Source: Bacteroidales bacterium (GTDB taxonomy: Bacteria; Bacteroidota; Bacteroidia; Bacteroidales; P3). From it: a stretch of 64,000 nucleotides of DNA. Below, one piece after another: positions 1 to 8,846 of the stretch; position 1 is the stretch's first letter, and each line of letters opens with the position of its first letter. A program made the position numbers and the translations under genes. The notes under the pieces were generated by a model. The model searched no databases. It was given only the letters and a program-made list of their open reading frames with translations, and was not told the DNA's origin. The stretch is from positions 1-64,000 of the forward strand of contig JAFZPH010000005.1 of assembly GCA_017550405.1 (NCBI GenBank), given 5' to 3'.

Positions 1-87
1 AACATACCTGTCCGTCTCGACCTCTTTCCACTCGTAACATCCGAGCTCTTCATTGTACACTTGTCGTGTCTGTGTCTTTTGTCTCAT
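1..87 (-). CDS. 5' end of an unidentified gene, cut by window edge
   Basis: Twenty-nine codons are open from an ATG at 85-87 on the minus strand to the window edge. The peptide starts MRQKTQTRQVYNEELG and is rich in charged and polar residues, with no signal peptide. It is too short to assign. About 20 nt upstream, on the same strand, is TTGACACTTTTGGGAACA, which could be a promoter region or the end of an insertion sequence; neither can be decided without the flanking DNA. I do not recognise the product. Coding status is plausible but weakly supported. Confidence 0.35.
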   Translation of the reverse strand, partial: MRQKTQTRQVYNEELGCYEWKEVETDRYV

Positions 88-222
88 TTTTACTTTTAGT
101 ATTGTTCCCAAAAGTGTCAACTTTTTTCAGGTTAAGACAAAGTGGGAAGTGAAAAGTGAAATATGTTATGTCTTTGCATGACGAGGGCTTGGGTGTGCCG
201 GTGGTACACTATTTTATTAACC

Positions 223-846
223 TCACACTAAGTGGAGGAGGCTGGTGTGGACGTGCTGCACTTGGCGGGCGCGGGGATTGCCTTCGTAATTCAGTATCAC
301 GTAGTCGGCGCGCATCATCTTTTCTTCAGCACTGAGCTGGTTGGCCATGCGGGCTTCGAGCTGGGTACGGGTGGCGTGGTCGCGCAACTCCAGGCGACGC
401 ATACGCTCTTCCTTGTCGAGATAGACACACACCACCTTGTCCACTTTCTGGTCAAAACCATACTCATAGACGATGGCACTCTCAAAGATGACATACGGTG
501 CCAGGCGATTCTGCTCGGCGAAGGCGACAAAATCCCGCCACACCCGAGGGTGCACCAACGCATTTAACTTCTGCAACATCACATCGTCGGCAAAGACGAT
601 GGAGGCGATGGCCTGCTTGTCGACACTCCCGTCAGGGCGGAAGACCACGTCGCCAAAGAGCTCCCGCACCTCCTGCAGGAAAGCAGGGTCGCGGTAGTAG
701 TTGCCCGCCACCTCGTCGGCAATAAAGGTGGGGACTCCCAGCAGGCGGAACTGCTCGAGCACGGTGGTCTTGCCACACCCTATGCCGCCCGTCAACGCCA
801 CATAAAGCGGCCGGCCGAAGGAATCACTGTTTCTTGATGACGACAT
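223..846 (-). CDS. coaE: Dephospho-CoA kinase
   Basis: CoaE phosphorylates dephospho-CoA with ATP in the last step of coenzyme A synthesis, in the cytosol. The 207-residue protein has a Walker A motif GGIGCGKTT (20-28), the substrate-site segment IADEVAG (42-48) and LVHPRVW (97-103), all typical of the family, and the usual length of about 200 residues. The first 12 residues before PLYVALTGG are extra and are encoded in the 23-nt overlap with the ybbR stop, so translation is probably coupled to ybbR. It is the last gene of the nusB to coaE cluster conserved in Bacteroidota. Downstream (1-222) no clear terminator was seen. Confidence 0.96.
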   Translation of the reverse strand: MSSSRNSDSFGRPLYVALTGGIGCGKTTVLEQFRLLGVPTFIADEVAGNYYRDPAFLQEVRELFGDVVFRPDGSVDKQAIASIVFADDVMLQKLNALVHPRVWRDFVAFAEQNRLAPYVIFESAIVYEYGFDQKVDKVVCVYLDKEERMRRLELRDHATRTQLEARMANQLSAEEKMMRADYVILNYEGNPRARQVQHVHTSLLHLV

Positions 847-1747
847 ACTGGAGGGAGGATGGTGAGATGTGTTTGATACGCATATTGCCGGGGAACCGCG
901 TGATGAGAACAGGCAGCTCCTTCTCTTTCACATCGGGGGTATAGACCACGACGGCCTCGACCTGGTCGGCGGTCAGGTGGTCGTAGTCCTCAACGGGGGT
1001 CCAGAGGGTGACACTCACACGCTCCGGGATGACACGCAGCTGGCTTCCGGCACTCTCGCAACGGGGCTTGACATTGACGGAGACCGTCTTCTCAACGAAT
1101 TTGCCGACGGGAAGGAACACCCGCAGGCTGTCGACGGAGGGACGGACACCACGGTACTGCTCCCACACGGGCTCGAGCGCCAGCGAATACCAACCGCTGT
1201 CGGAGATATACCTGACCACGGTATCGGCAGTGTAGACCGACGGAATCCGCGCCAGCGACGCCGAGTCGCCATACAGCCATACCGTGTCGGGCTCAACCAG
1301 AGGCGTGCCCGAGAGCCCCCGCTGTCCGGCATAGTGGAACTCGACATTACGCAGGATGGGCAGATAGGCTTTGCGTTGCCGCTCGGTGAGCTTGATGCCC
1401 ACGGTCTCGACTGGGGAGCTGATGCCCTTGACCCCCGACATCCCTGTCTGCTTCACGATGTCGTCGAGCAACAGGCTGTTCACTTTCATCACCGTGTCGG
1501 ACTTGACAAGGAGCCGGTAAGGTTTGTTGTTGAGGGTACGCTGGAGCGACATGGCCTGGAAGGCGTTCGTGTTGACGGACACAGGCAGCAGCGTGTCGGC
1601 CTGGACTACGACATAACGCGCCGCATCGAACCCACCCCACTCTACACGTACCGTAAGCGCGTGGTCACTGTCCTCGGACATGGCGGCCACCAACCATACA
1701 ATGGCCGTGAGCAACAGAATAATCCAAAACGACCGATGCCGGAACAT
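824..1747 (-). CDS. YbbR-like domain protein
   Basis: A 307-residue protein with one N-terminal membrane anchor (about residues 6-22, hydrophobic with IILLLTAIVWLVAA) followed by an extracytoplasmic region of YbbR-like beta repeats. In Firmicutes YbbR (CdaR) regulates the CdaA diadenylate cyclase; here no cdaA is adjacent and that role is not implied by the sequence. The identification rests on size, topology and position between yajC and coaE, which is the normal Bacteroidota arrangement. The start codon at 1745-1747 directly abuts an array of 19 octanucleotide repeats, so the 5' leader of this gene is entirely repetitive. It overlaps coaE by 23 nt. Confidence 0.85.
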   Translation of the reverse strand: MFRHRSFWIILLLTAIVWLVAAMSEDSDHALTVRVEWGGFDAARYVVVQADTLLPVSVNTNAFQAMSLQRTLNNKPYRLLVKSDTVMKVNSLLLDDIVKQTGMSGVKGISSPVETVGIKLTERQRKAYLPILRNVEFHYAGQRGLSGTPLVEPDTVWLYGDSASLARIPSVYTADTVVRYISDSGWYSLALEPVWEQYRGVRPSVDSLRVFLPVGKFVEKTVSVNVKPRCESAGSQLRVIPERVSVTLWTPVEDYDHLTADQVEAVVVYTPDVKEKELPVLITRFPGNMRIKHISPSSLQYVVIKKQ

Positions 1748-1899
1748 GCGTTAATGATTGAATGCTTGAGTTCTTGAATGCGTTAATGCGTTAGTGCGTT
1801 AATGCTTGAGTTCTTGAATGCGTTAATGATTGAATGTGTGAATGTGTTAATGCGTTAATGCGTTAGTGCTTGAATGCGTTAATGCGTTAGTGCGTTAAT
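1748..1899 (-). repeat. Octanucleotide tandem array, 19 units, abutting ybbR start
   Basis: The 152 nt split exactly into nineteen 8-nt units with no slippage. On the plus strand they are mostly GCGTTAAT, with variants GCGTTAGT, GCTTGAAT, GATTGAAT, GCTTGAGT, TCTTGAAT, GTGTGAAT and GTGTTAAT. A five-unit block (GATTGAAT or GCGTTAAT, GCTTGAGT, TCTTGAAT, GCGTTAAT) recurs at 1764-1787 and 1804-1827, showing block duplication. The array lies between the yajC stop and the ybbR start with no other sequence between it and the ybbR ATG. Confidence 0.95.
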
Positions 1900-1925
1900 C
1901 GTTAATACATTCGCACTTTGACGGG

Positions 1926-2243
1926 TTATTTCTTGGCGTTAGCGGCAGGCTGCTCGGGGATGGGCTGGACCATGGATTTCTCGACGGTGACGACAACGCC
2001 GTTGGCAATCTCGACATCAATCGTATGTTCTGCCACCTCGTGGACCTTGCCATAAATACCGCCGCTGAAGCTGACGCGGTCGCCTTTCTTCAATTGTTCA
2101 CGGAACTCACGTTCTTTCTTAGCCTGTTTCTGTTGAGGACGCACCATCAGCAGCCACATCACTACAAAAATGAGAATAAGCCAGATAAGCATGCTACCGC
2201 CGCCGCCACCCTGGGCCTGGAGTAAGATAAAAAGGTTGTTCAT
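1926..2243 (-). CDS. yajC: Preprotein translocase accessory subunit YajC
   Basis: YajC is a small inner-membrane partner of SecDF in the Sec translocon. The 105-residue protein has a glycine-rich start (QGGGGGS, 11-17), one transmembrane segment (about 18-34), the family signature RPQQKQAKKEREF (35-47) and the GDRVSFSGGIYGKV segment (54-67) that resembles the usual GD.V.T.GGI.G.V motif. Length matches the family. It follows DUF1573 by 61 nt and precedes ybbR, with the octanucleotide array filling the interval to ybbR. secDF is not in the window. Confidence 0.95.
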   Translation of the reverse strand: MNNLFILLQAQGGGGGSMLIWLILIFVVMWLLMVRPQQKQAKKEREFREQLKKGDRVSFSGGIYGKVHEVAEHTIDVEIANGVVVTVEKSMVQPIPEQPAANAKK

Positions 2244-2304
2244 GTTCTGTTATGTTATAATTCTGAATAAATTAATTTTCAAATCTCTATTCTCTCCGCC
2301 ATCA

Positions 2305-2760
2305 TCAATAGGTTACCTGGGCGGTGATTTTAAGTATATTGCGACCCGGCTGGGCGTTGGAAGTGACGGTGACCTCCTGATACTGCTGCCCTGTTTTCCC
2401 CTGCGAGTTGAACGTGACGGTCACGTATCCCTCCTTCCCGGGGGCTATGCGGCCGCGGGGATAGTCCGCTACCGTGCATCCGCAGGTGGCCGAACAGCCG
2501 GAGAGCACCAGGTCGGCATCGCCGGTATTACGGAAATGGAAACTATAGGAGATGCTCTCGCCCGAAGTGATGCGGCCGAAATCGTGAAGGTCGCTGTCGA
2601 AGGTAATCTTGGGCACACGGGCCGACTGGTCATAGCCCTGTGCGCTATTGGGGTTGTTGATCAGGTCGACATCGATGTCGCCGTTCTTCTGTGTGTCGGC
2701 ACAGGCTGCTGCCAACAGCAGCGACAGCAGCAACAACGTGGATGCTAAGGTCTTCTTCAT
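2305..2760 (-). CDS. DUF1573 lipoprotein
   Basis: A 151-residue exported lipoprotein: the N-terminus has a lipobox LLAAAC with Cys20. The DUF1573 domain (about 46-149) is recognisable from HDFGRITSGE (59-68) and the CSATCGCTVADYPRGRIAPG segment with its three cysteines. DUF1573 proteins are abundant in Bacteroidota and adopt an Ig-like or ASH-like fold; the molecular role is unknown. The start overlaps the nusB stop (ATGA, 2757-2760), so the two are translationally coupled. The position between nusB and yajC is commonly conserved in Bacteroidales, which hints at a link with the cell envelope. Confidence 0.9.
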   Translation of the reverse strand: MKKTLASTLLLLSLLLAAACADTQKNGDIDVDLINNPNSAQGYDQSARVPKITFDSDLHDFGRITSGESISYSFHFRNTGDADLVLSGCSATCGCTVADYPRGRIAPGKEGYVTVTFNSQGKTGQQYQEVTVTSNAQPGRNILKITAQVTY

Positions 2761-3740
2761 TCGCCCTCCTCCTCCAACATTGTGGGGTCTATCAGTCCGC
2801 GACCCGATTTATTAATACGTCCGGCGGAGCGGAGCTCGATGATGAACTTGTCGAGGATGCCGTTGATAAAGAGCTTGCTGCGTTCCGTGCTGAACTCTTT
2901 CGACAACTCGATATATTCATCCACGGTGACGCGCTCGGGTATCGAGGGGAACTCTGTCAGCTCGGCCACAGCCATATTCAGCAGCAGCACATCCATGAAG
3001 GCCACACGCTCAAACTCCCATCCCTTCAAGTGCTTGCGGATCATATCCTCCACCTCCTTGCCGTGGCGGAGGGTGACGAGGAGCAGCTGCCGTGCAAAGT
3101 CGAATGCCTCTATATCCTTCTCAATCCGCTCGTCGGTCATGGACGGGATTACCGTCGCCTCGTCCATGGTTTCGTCCAGTGCCTTCAGCATCATGAAATT
3201 ATACTGGGCAATCTGGTCGAAATCGTCCTCCCACATCAGGCTCTTCGAAAAGAGGCTGTCGCGTAGCAGTTCGTCGTTGACGAGATACTTGAAAATCTTC
3301 AATGCAAACTGGTGGTCGGTCTGGAAGGTCTGTTCCGTGGACAGGTACTCGGCGTAGTCGGGCAGCTTGGCGAAAGCGGCGTAAGCCTGGCGGAATATCT
3401 CGTCGTATTCCACACCTCCCCAGCTCACATTGCTCTCATCGCACTGGTGGCGGTAGTCGTAGTTTGCAGCCAGCTTCTGGATAAAGAGGTTGTTGGGGAG
3501 ACGGCGGTTGGGGTTCAGTTCGGCCTCGGTGGGCAGATACTTGTGCTGCGCCTCGTCAATCATGACGGAGGCCACCTCGACGAAATGGACCATCGCCGAA
3601 AGCTGGGTGATACCAAGGTCGTTGAAACGGCTGATGATGTGCTTGAAATTCCTTTCGGCAACAGGGATGTCCACAGGGTCGGTGTAGCAGGCGTAGACTA
3701 CCTGCAACACTTTAGATCGGAGAAAGTGACGGCTTAACAT
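2757..3740 (-). CDS. nusB: Transcription antitermination factor NusB, long form
   Basis: NusB binds boxA RNA with S10 (NusE) in rRNA antitermination. The reading frame is open upstream to 3863, but the first natural start is the ATG at 3738-3740 (MLSRHFLRSKVLQ), because the upstream codons overlap leuS and read as low-complexity sequence; this gives 327 residues. The C-terminal part from about residue 195 (DDFDQIAQYNF) carries the NusB helical fold, ending with AELTEFPSIPERVTVDEYIELSKEFS, typical of the family. The N-terminal half, about 190 residues, is an extension seen in Bacteroidota NusB and has no known function. leuS ends 13 nt upstream. Confidence 0.92.
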   Translation of the reverse strand: MLSRHFLRSKVLQVVYACYTDPVDIPVAERNFKHIISRFNDLGITQLSAMVHFVEVASVMIDEAQHKYLPTEAELNPNRRLPNNLFIQKLAANYDYRHQCDESNVSWGGVEYDEIFRQAYAAFAKLPDYAEYLSTEQTFQTDHQFALKIFKYLVNDELLRDSLFSKSLMWEDDFDQIAQYNFMMLKALDETMDEATVIPSMTDERIEKDIEAFDFARQLLLVTLRHGKEVEDMIRKHLKGWEFERVAFMDVLLLNMAVAELTEFPSIPERVTVDEYIELSKEFSTERSKLFINGILDKFIIELRSAGRINKSGRGLIDPTMLEEEGE

Positions 3741-3753
3741 GGTAGCAAAGGTA

Positions 3754-6600
3754 TTATACGACGATATTAATAATCTTGTTGGGCACAAAGATGATGCGCT
3801 TGGGCTCCTTGCCGTCGAGCCATTTCTGTCCGCGCCCGTCGGCCTTGACGGCGGCGATGGCATCCTGCTGGCTCACCCCGGCGGGGAGGTCGAGCGTGAA
3901 ACGCATCTTGCCGTTGAACGACACGGGATAGGTGAAGGTGTCCTCCTCCAGCATCTTGGCATCGTACTCCGGCCATGCGGCGCAGCACACGCTGGTGTCG
4001 TGTCCCAGACGGCTGTAGACCTCTTCGGCAATATGGGGGGCGAAGGGGGCCAGCAGTATCGACAGGCATTCCATCACCTCCTTCGACACCGACTCCTTGG
4101 CAAGCAGGTCGTTGACGCATATCATAAAGGTGCTCACCGACGTATTGAACGAGAACCGTTCAATGTCGTCGGTAATCTTCTTCACGGTCTGGTGCATCAA
4201 CTTGAGCGAAGCCTTGTCGGCAGGTACGTCGGAGCAGTTCTCGAAGAGCTTCCAGAACTTCTTCAGGAAACGGAACACGCCCTCAATACCGTTGGTGTCC
4301 CAAGGCTTGGCCTGCTCCACAGGTCCGAGGAACATCTCGTACAGGCGGAGGGTGTCGGCGCCATAGCGGGCCACCAGGTCGTCGGGGTTCTGCACGTTGT
4401 ACATCGACTTGGACATCTTCTCGATTTCCCAGCCGCAAATATATTTGCCGTCCTCAAGCTCGAAGCGGGCATCGGCAAACTCGGGTCGCCATGCCTTGAA
4501 CTTCTCGATGTCGAGCACGTCGTTATTGACGATATTGATATCCACATGGATGGGGACGGTCTTCTCCTCGCGTCCGGGGATGTTCTTCGAGATAAAGAGG
4601 TTGTTGTCCTCCTTGCTGCGATATACAAAGTTGGAGCGGCCTTGAATCATGCCCTGGTTCACCAGCTTGTAGAAAGGCTCCTGCTTGACGCTGAGACCCA
4701 TATCGTAGAGGAACTTGTTCCAGAAACGGGCGTAAATCAGATGGCCGGTGCCGTGTTCCGCGCCGCCCACATAGAGGTCGACGTTCTGCCAATAGTTGAC
4801 GGCCTCGGCGCTGAAGTAAGCCTGGTCGTTGTGGGGGTCCATATAGCGGAGGTAATAGCCGCTCGACCCTGCAAAGCCGGGCATGGTGCTCAGCTCGAGG
4901 GGGAAAATGGTCTTGTTGTCAATCTTGCTGTTCTCCACCACTTGGCGGTTGGTCTCGTCCCAGGCCCAGCAGGTGGCGTGGCCCAGCGGGGGCTCGCCTG
5001 TGGCGGTGGGTTTGAAGTCGCTCACCTCGGGCAGCAGCAGGGGCAGGCACTCTTCGGGCAGGGTGTAGGGACGGCCCTCCTTGTAGTACACCGGGAACGG
5101 CTCGCCCCAGTAGCGCTGACGACTGAAGATAGCGTCGCGCAGGCGGTAGTTCACCGTGCGGTGGCCGATACCCATCTCCTCGATTTTATCAATCACGGCG
5201 GCCATGGCGTCCTTCACTTTCATACCGCTCACAAATCCGCTGTTGACGCTGTAGCCCGTCTTGCTGTCAAGGCTCTCGGTCCAGGTATCGGGGTCGGTGA
5301 GGTTGTCGGGGTCGGTGGCCACCACCTGACGGATGGGCAGGTTGAAATGGCGTGCAAAGGCAAAGTCGCGGCTGTCGTGGGCGGGCACGGCCATGATGGC
5401 ACCCGTGCCATAGCCTGCCAGCACATAGTCACTCACCCAGATGGGGATACGCTCCTCGGTGAGGGGATTGATGGCGAACGAGCCAGTGAACACGCCGCTT
5501 ACCTTCTTCACCTCGGCCTGACGCTCGCGCTCGGAGCGGTTCTTGGCCCACGCCACGTAGGCCTCCACCTCGGCGCGCTGAGCGGGAGTGGTGATGGTGT
5601 CGATAAGCTCGTGCTCCGGACATAGCACCATGAATGTCACACCATATATTGTATCGGGGCGGGTGGTGAAAATCTCGAAACTCAGAACGGGCTGGGGGTC
5701 GCACTGGCTGATATAAGCCTGTGCACCGGGCAGCACATTGGCGTTGGGTTTCACATCGAGGGGGAACCAGACGGCGGCACCCTCGCTGCGGCCGATCCAA
5801 TTACGCTGAATCTCCTTGAGCGACTCGGACCAGTCCACCTCTTCCAATCCATCGACCAGGCGTTGTGCGTAAGCGGAGATACGGAGGCTCCACTGGCGCA
5901 TCAGCTTGCGCTCGACGGGGTAGCCGCCACGCACGCTGAGGCCGTTCACCACCTCGTCGTTGGCCAGCACGGTACCCAGCTCGGGACACCAGTTGACGGG
6001 GATGTCGGCCAGGTAAGCCAGACGGAAATTCATCAGATAGTCCTGACGCTCGTCCTCGCTCATGGCCGACCAGGGCTTCTCGCCCTCGGTGGCCACGGTG
6101 CCTTCCTCCAGCTGCTTCACCAACTCGCTGATGGGACGAGCCTTGTCAAGCTCACGGTCGTAATAATGATTGAACAGCTGGATGAAAGTCCATTGTGTCC
6201 ACTTATAGTATTTCGGGTCGCAAGTGCGCACCTCGCGCTCCCAGTCGAAACTGAAGCCCAGTTTGTCCAGCTGCTCACGATAGCGGGCGATATTTCGCTC
6301 GGTGGTGATGGCGGGATGCTGGCCGGTCTGTATGGCATACTGCTCGGCAGGGAGGCCGTAAGCGTCGTATCCCATGGGATGCAGCACATTGAATCCACGC
6401 AGACGCTTATAGCGGGCAAAGATGTCGCTGGCGATGTAGCCTAACGGGTGGCCCACATGCAACCCCGCTCCCGAAGGATAGGGGAACATGTCGAGGACAT
6501 AGAAATGAGGTTTGTCCGGCTCGATACCACACCTGTAGGTATGATGTTCACGCCAATAATTCTGCCACTTAGGCTCGATTTCGTTAAAGTTGTAATCCAT
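3754..6600 (-). CDS. leuS: Leucyl-tRNA synthetase
   Basis: A class I aminoacyl-tRNA synthetase that charges tRNA-Leu. The 948-residue protein has the HIGH motif as HVGH (48-51) and the KMSKS loop exactly conserved at 728-732. Between them lie the editing CP1 domain (with [16 protein letters not shown], typical of leucyl enzymes) and the zinc or leucine-specific insertions; the C-terminal anticodon-binding helices follow. Length is usual for the large bacterial LeuS of Bacteroidota. The gene is first in the leftward chain leading to nusB and has its own promoter at 6733-6763, giving a leader of about 125 nt. The start [12 protein letters not shown] is the standard family start. Confidence 0.98.
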   Translation of the reverse strand: MDYNFNEIEPKWQNYWREHHTYRCGIEPDKPHFYVLDMFPYPSGAGLHVGHPLGYIASDIFARYKRLRGFNVLHPMGYDAYGLPAEQYAIQTGQHPAITTERNIARYREQLDKLGFSFDWEREVRTCDPKYYKWTQWTFIQLFNHYYDRELDKARPISELVKQLEEGTVATEGEKPWSAMSEDERQDYLMNFRLAYLADIPVNWCPELGTVLANDEVVNGLSVRGGYPVERKLMRQWSLRISAYAQRLVDGLEEVDWSESLKEIQRNWIGRSEGAAVWFPLDVKPNANVLPGAQAYISQCDPQPVLSFEIFTTRPDTIYGVTFMVLCPEHELIDTITTPAQRAEVEAYVAWAKNRSERERQAEVKKVSGVFTGSFAINPLTEERIPIWVSDYVLAGYGTGAIMAVPAHDSRDFAFARHFNLPIRQVVATDPDNLTDPDTWTESLDSKTGYSVNSGFVSGMKVKDAMAAVIDKIEEMGIGHRTVNYRLRDAIFSRQRYWGEPFPVYYKEGRPYTLPEECLPLLLPEVSDFKPTATGEPPLGHATCWAWDETNRQVVENSKIDNKTIFPLELSTMPGFAGSSGYYLRYMDPHNDQAYFSAEAVNYWQNVDLYVGGAEHGTGHLIYARFWNKFLYDMGLSVKQEPFYKLVNQGMIQGRSNFVYRSKEDNNLFISKNIPGREEKTVPIHVDINIVNNDVLDIEKFKAWRPEFADARFELEDGKYICGWEIEKMSKSMYNVQNPDDLVARYGADTLRLYEMFLGPVEQAKPWDTNGIEGVFRFLKKFWKLFENCSDVPADKASLKLMHQTVKKITDDIERFSFNTSVSTFMICVNDLLAKESVSKEVMECLSILLAPFAPHIAEEVYSRLGHDTSVCCAAWPEYDAKMLEEDTFTYPVSFNGKMRFTLDLPAGVSQQDAIAAVKADGRGQKWLDGKEPKRIIFVPNKIINIVV

Positions 6601-6924
6601 ATTCTATATAATACCTGCGGTGGATAACCGCACTCTCGATTCACTTTTTACACTTATCCGACGGACACTCTCCGCCAATTACTTGTTATCTCTTAATAAT
6701 TTACAACACTATCTGTAAATTACGGGATTCTGCAAATATACAAAAAAAAAACAAATCTGCAACAAAATATTTTCATCCATGTCCCAACGGTCTACCATCC
6801 CGCCCCATACGGCCTCGCCGCAACGCCCTCCCCACTCCTCCCCTGCCTTGCCTTTGCTCCCTTCCCACGCCTCCCCTGCCCCACTCCAGTGCCGGGAAGT
6901 TGCAGCGGACGGCACGACACAACC
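6601..6924. other. Intergenic region upstream of leuS
   Basis: Holds the leuS promoter and leader (6601-6763) and then a strongly strand-biased, C-rich stretch (about 6785-6900, plus strand) with many CCC and CTCCC runs. No open reading frame here looks coding. Small frames on both strands are compositionally biased and have no family features. Confidence 0.6.
6733..6763 (-). promoter_or_regulatory. Promoter of leuS (Bacteroidetes type)
   Basis: On the minus strand a -7 box TATATTTG (6733-6740) is preceded by TTG (6760-6762) with exactly 19 nt between, matching the Bacteroidetes sigma-ABfr consensus (TTG, about 19 nt, TAnnTTTG). The leuS start lies about 130 nt downstream. Confidence 0.75.
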
Positions 6925-7038
6925 CACTTGGGTCGTTCAATCTCGGCTCGATACTGCCTGCTTCCCGGCTTGTTTTCCGTTATCATATCGAGTAACGATG
7001 CTATAACGATACTATTACGATGCAGGATTGAACGGCCC
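6925..7038. repeat. Dispersed inverted-repeat element, copy A
   Basis: First of three copies (others at about 27976-28081 and 48826-48944). The ends GGGTCGTTCAATC (6930-6942) and GATTGAACGGCCC (7026-7038) are inverted repeats with one mismatch. The interior has three direct 11-bp units (TAACGATGCT-like) at 6992-7024. Measured from TTCAAT to the end of the conserved block, all three copies are 101 nt with no indels. It lies 170 nt downstream of the S41 protease stop codon and in the same orientation to it as the other copies are to their neighbours. Confidence 0.8.
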
Positions 7039-7109
7039 CTCTCCGTAGCGAGGGGAAACGTTGCCGCTCCACGGCGCAGGGCGGGAGGGCGAAACGGGGT
7101 GACAGGAAT

Positions 7110-7184
7110 GGACGGCGATGGGCGCCGGGGGTGGAGGGTGATGGACGGCGATGGGCGCCGGGGATGGAGGGTGATGGACGCCGG
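7110..7184. repeat. 33-bp GC-rich tandem repeat, two full copies plus part of a third
   Basis: Units at 7110-7142 and 7143-7175 differ by one base (GGGGGTGG versus GGGGATGG); a third copy breaks off after 9 nt. Each unit contains the palindrome GGCGCC. It lies 25 nt beyond the stop codon of the S41 protease gene. It does not look coding. Confidence 0.85.
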
Positions 7185-7208
7185 AGGGCGGCGGGGGGCT
7201 TGCAGCCG

Positions 7209-8837
7209 CTATTTGACAGACTTACGCTGGCGTAGCTGCACGAGGGCGGCATTGTAGACAGGGTCGCGCACCTTCATGATGCGGTAGTAGTGTCCGCGCC
7301 CGAAGAGGCAATCGGCCAGGAGGCCTTTGATTTGCAGATGCAGGAAGGGGTCGCGTTCGGACAGGGACTGCCCGGCGGCCAGTGCGGAGCTGTCGGCCAC
7401 GGTGTCCCAGTGCACCTCCTTGTTGGCGGCAAAGCGCTCGAAAGCCGAGTCGACGTCGAGGCTGTCGTAGTGCGCCAGATAGGTGTCGAAATCGACTATC
7501 CTGGAATCGCCACGGTGCATGTCGGCCCAATACTGCGGGAACTGGTTGAGGATGCCCTTGCGGCGGCAGTCGCGGTAATACTGGGTGGAGGGGGTGGTGT
7601 CCATCGGCACGAAGATGTCGGGCATAATGCCGCCGCCACCGTAAACGGTGCGACCGCCTGCGGTCTTGTATTTCAGCGAGTCGGGGAAATGGATGGAGTC
7701 CGCCGAGAAGAACTCGCCGTGTTTATAGCGGCGCATCATGTCCTTGTTGTATTCGTCGGTGCCGTCGTCGTAGGGACGTTGGATGCAGCGGCCCGAGGGG
7801 GTATAGTAGCGGGCGGTGGTGATACGCACCTGACTCCCGTCGCTGAGGTTGTACATGGTCTGCACCAAGCCCTTACCGAAGGTGCGGCGCCCCACAAGGA
7901 GGCCGCGGTCCCAGTCCTGGACAGCACCGCTGACAATCTCAGATGCGGAAGCGCTGCCCTCGTCGATAAGCACCACGAGGTCGCCGTGGCGGAAAGAGCC
8001 ATAGCGGCTGGCGCGGAAGTCCTGACGGCTGCGGGCACGACCCTGCTGGTAGACAATCAGCCGTCCGCGGTCGATAAACTCGTTGGCAAGGCGGTAGGCG
8101 ATGTCGAGATAGCCGCCGGCGTTGCCACGGAGGTCGAGGATAAGCGACTGCATGCCTTGTTTTCTCAAGCCGTCCAAGGCCTTGCGGAATTCGTCCACCG
8201 AACTGCGGGCAAAGCGGAGCAGGGCGATGTAGCCGATGGAGTCGTCCTCCATGAAAGCGACCTCGATGGAATGGATGGGGATGCGGTCGCGTTCGATATG
8301 GAACGTGATGGTGTCGGTGCCACGCAGCATCTCGGTGACGACAATGGTGCCTTTCTTGCCACGCAGATGACGGAAGACAAAAGAGTTGACCGCGCTGTCG
8401 CCTGTAGCCTGGACACTGTCGATGCGGAGGAACTTGTCACCGCGCAGCATGCCCACCTTCTCCGCCGGGCCACCGGCGATGATTTCCTGCACGCGTATGG
8501 TGTCGTTGACCACGGTGAAAGTGATGCCCACACCTTCGAAGTTGCCTTGCAGGGCTTCGTTGGTGCGCTGCACCTCGCGGGCGGGGACGTAGATGCTGTG
8601 GGGGTCGAGGGTGCGGAGCATGGTACGCACGGCCTCCTCGCTCAAGCGGTCGGTGTTGGGGTCGGAGACATACTGCGACTGGATGAGGTTCATCACCTCT
8701 TGCAGGCGTTTCATGCCTGGCACGGTGTCGGTGACGACGATTTCGTTTTTCTTTTTCCCAAAGAGCCCTTTGAAGAGCTGGGCATGGGCGGGAGCGGTAA
8801 GGGAGATGACGATGAGGAGTAGGATCGCTCGTTTCAT
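7209..8837 (-). CDS. C-terminal processing peptidase, S41 family
   Basis: A secreted or periplasmic serine protease of the CtpA/Prc type. The 542-residue protein has a signal peptide ending at AHA-Q (about 19-20), a PDZ domain (about 90-180, with GVGITFTVVNDTIRVQEI) and the S41 catalytic core: ILDLRGNAGGYL (233-244) and the Ser-Lys dyad in DEGSASASE (Ser297) and TFGKGLVQ (Lys322). Such enzymes trim or degrade C-termini of envelope proteins. It follows the acyl-ACP thioesterase by 9 nt and is probably cotranscribed with it and argS. The S41 neighbourhood gives no specific substrate. Confidence 0.93.
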   Translation of the reverse strand: MKRAILLLIVISLTAPAHAQLFKGLFGKKKNEIVVTDTVPGMKRLQEVMNLIQSQYVSDPNTDRLSEEAVRTMLRTLDPHSIYVPAREVQRTNEALQGNFEGVGITFTVVNDTIRVQEIIAGGPAEKVGMLRGDKFLRIDSVQATGDSAVNSFVFRHLRGKKGTIVVTEMLRGTDTITFHIERDRIPIHSIEVAFMEDDSIGYIALLRFARSSVDEFRKALDGLRKQGMQSLILDLRGNAGGYLDIAYRLANEFIDRGRLIVYQQGRARSRQDFRASRYGSFRHGDLVVLIDEGSASASEIVSGAVQDWDRGLLVGRRTFGKGLVQTMYNLSDGSQVRITTARYYTPSGRCIQRPYDDGTDEYNKDMMRRYKHGEFFSADSIHFPDSLKYKTAGGRTVYGGGGIMPDIFVPMDTTPSTQYYRDCRRKGILNQFPQYWADMHRGDSRIVDFDTYLAHYDSLDVDSAFERFAANKEVHWDTVADSSALAAGQSLSERDPFLHLQIKGLLADCLFGRGHYYRIMKVRDPVYNAALVQLRQRKSVK

Positions 8838-8846
8838 ATTAATTGG

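Noticed and set aside
1748..1899. CRISPR array
   Set aside because: Units are 8 nt with no spacers and no cas genes nearby.
3741..3863. Longer nusB start upstream at 3863
   Set aside because: The extra codons overlap leuS, are low complexity and lack similarity to NusB.
3739..5625. A 628-residue open frame on the plus strand across leuS
   Set aside because: It is the antisense of leuS, with GC-rich third positions and a composition of His, Leu, Val and Gly that is typical of antisense frames. leuS has all family motifs on the other strand.
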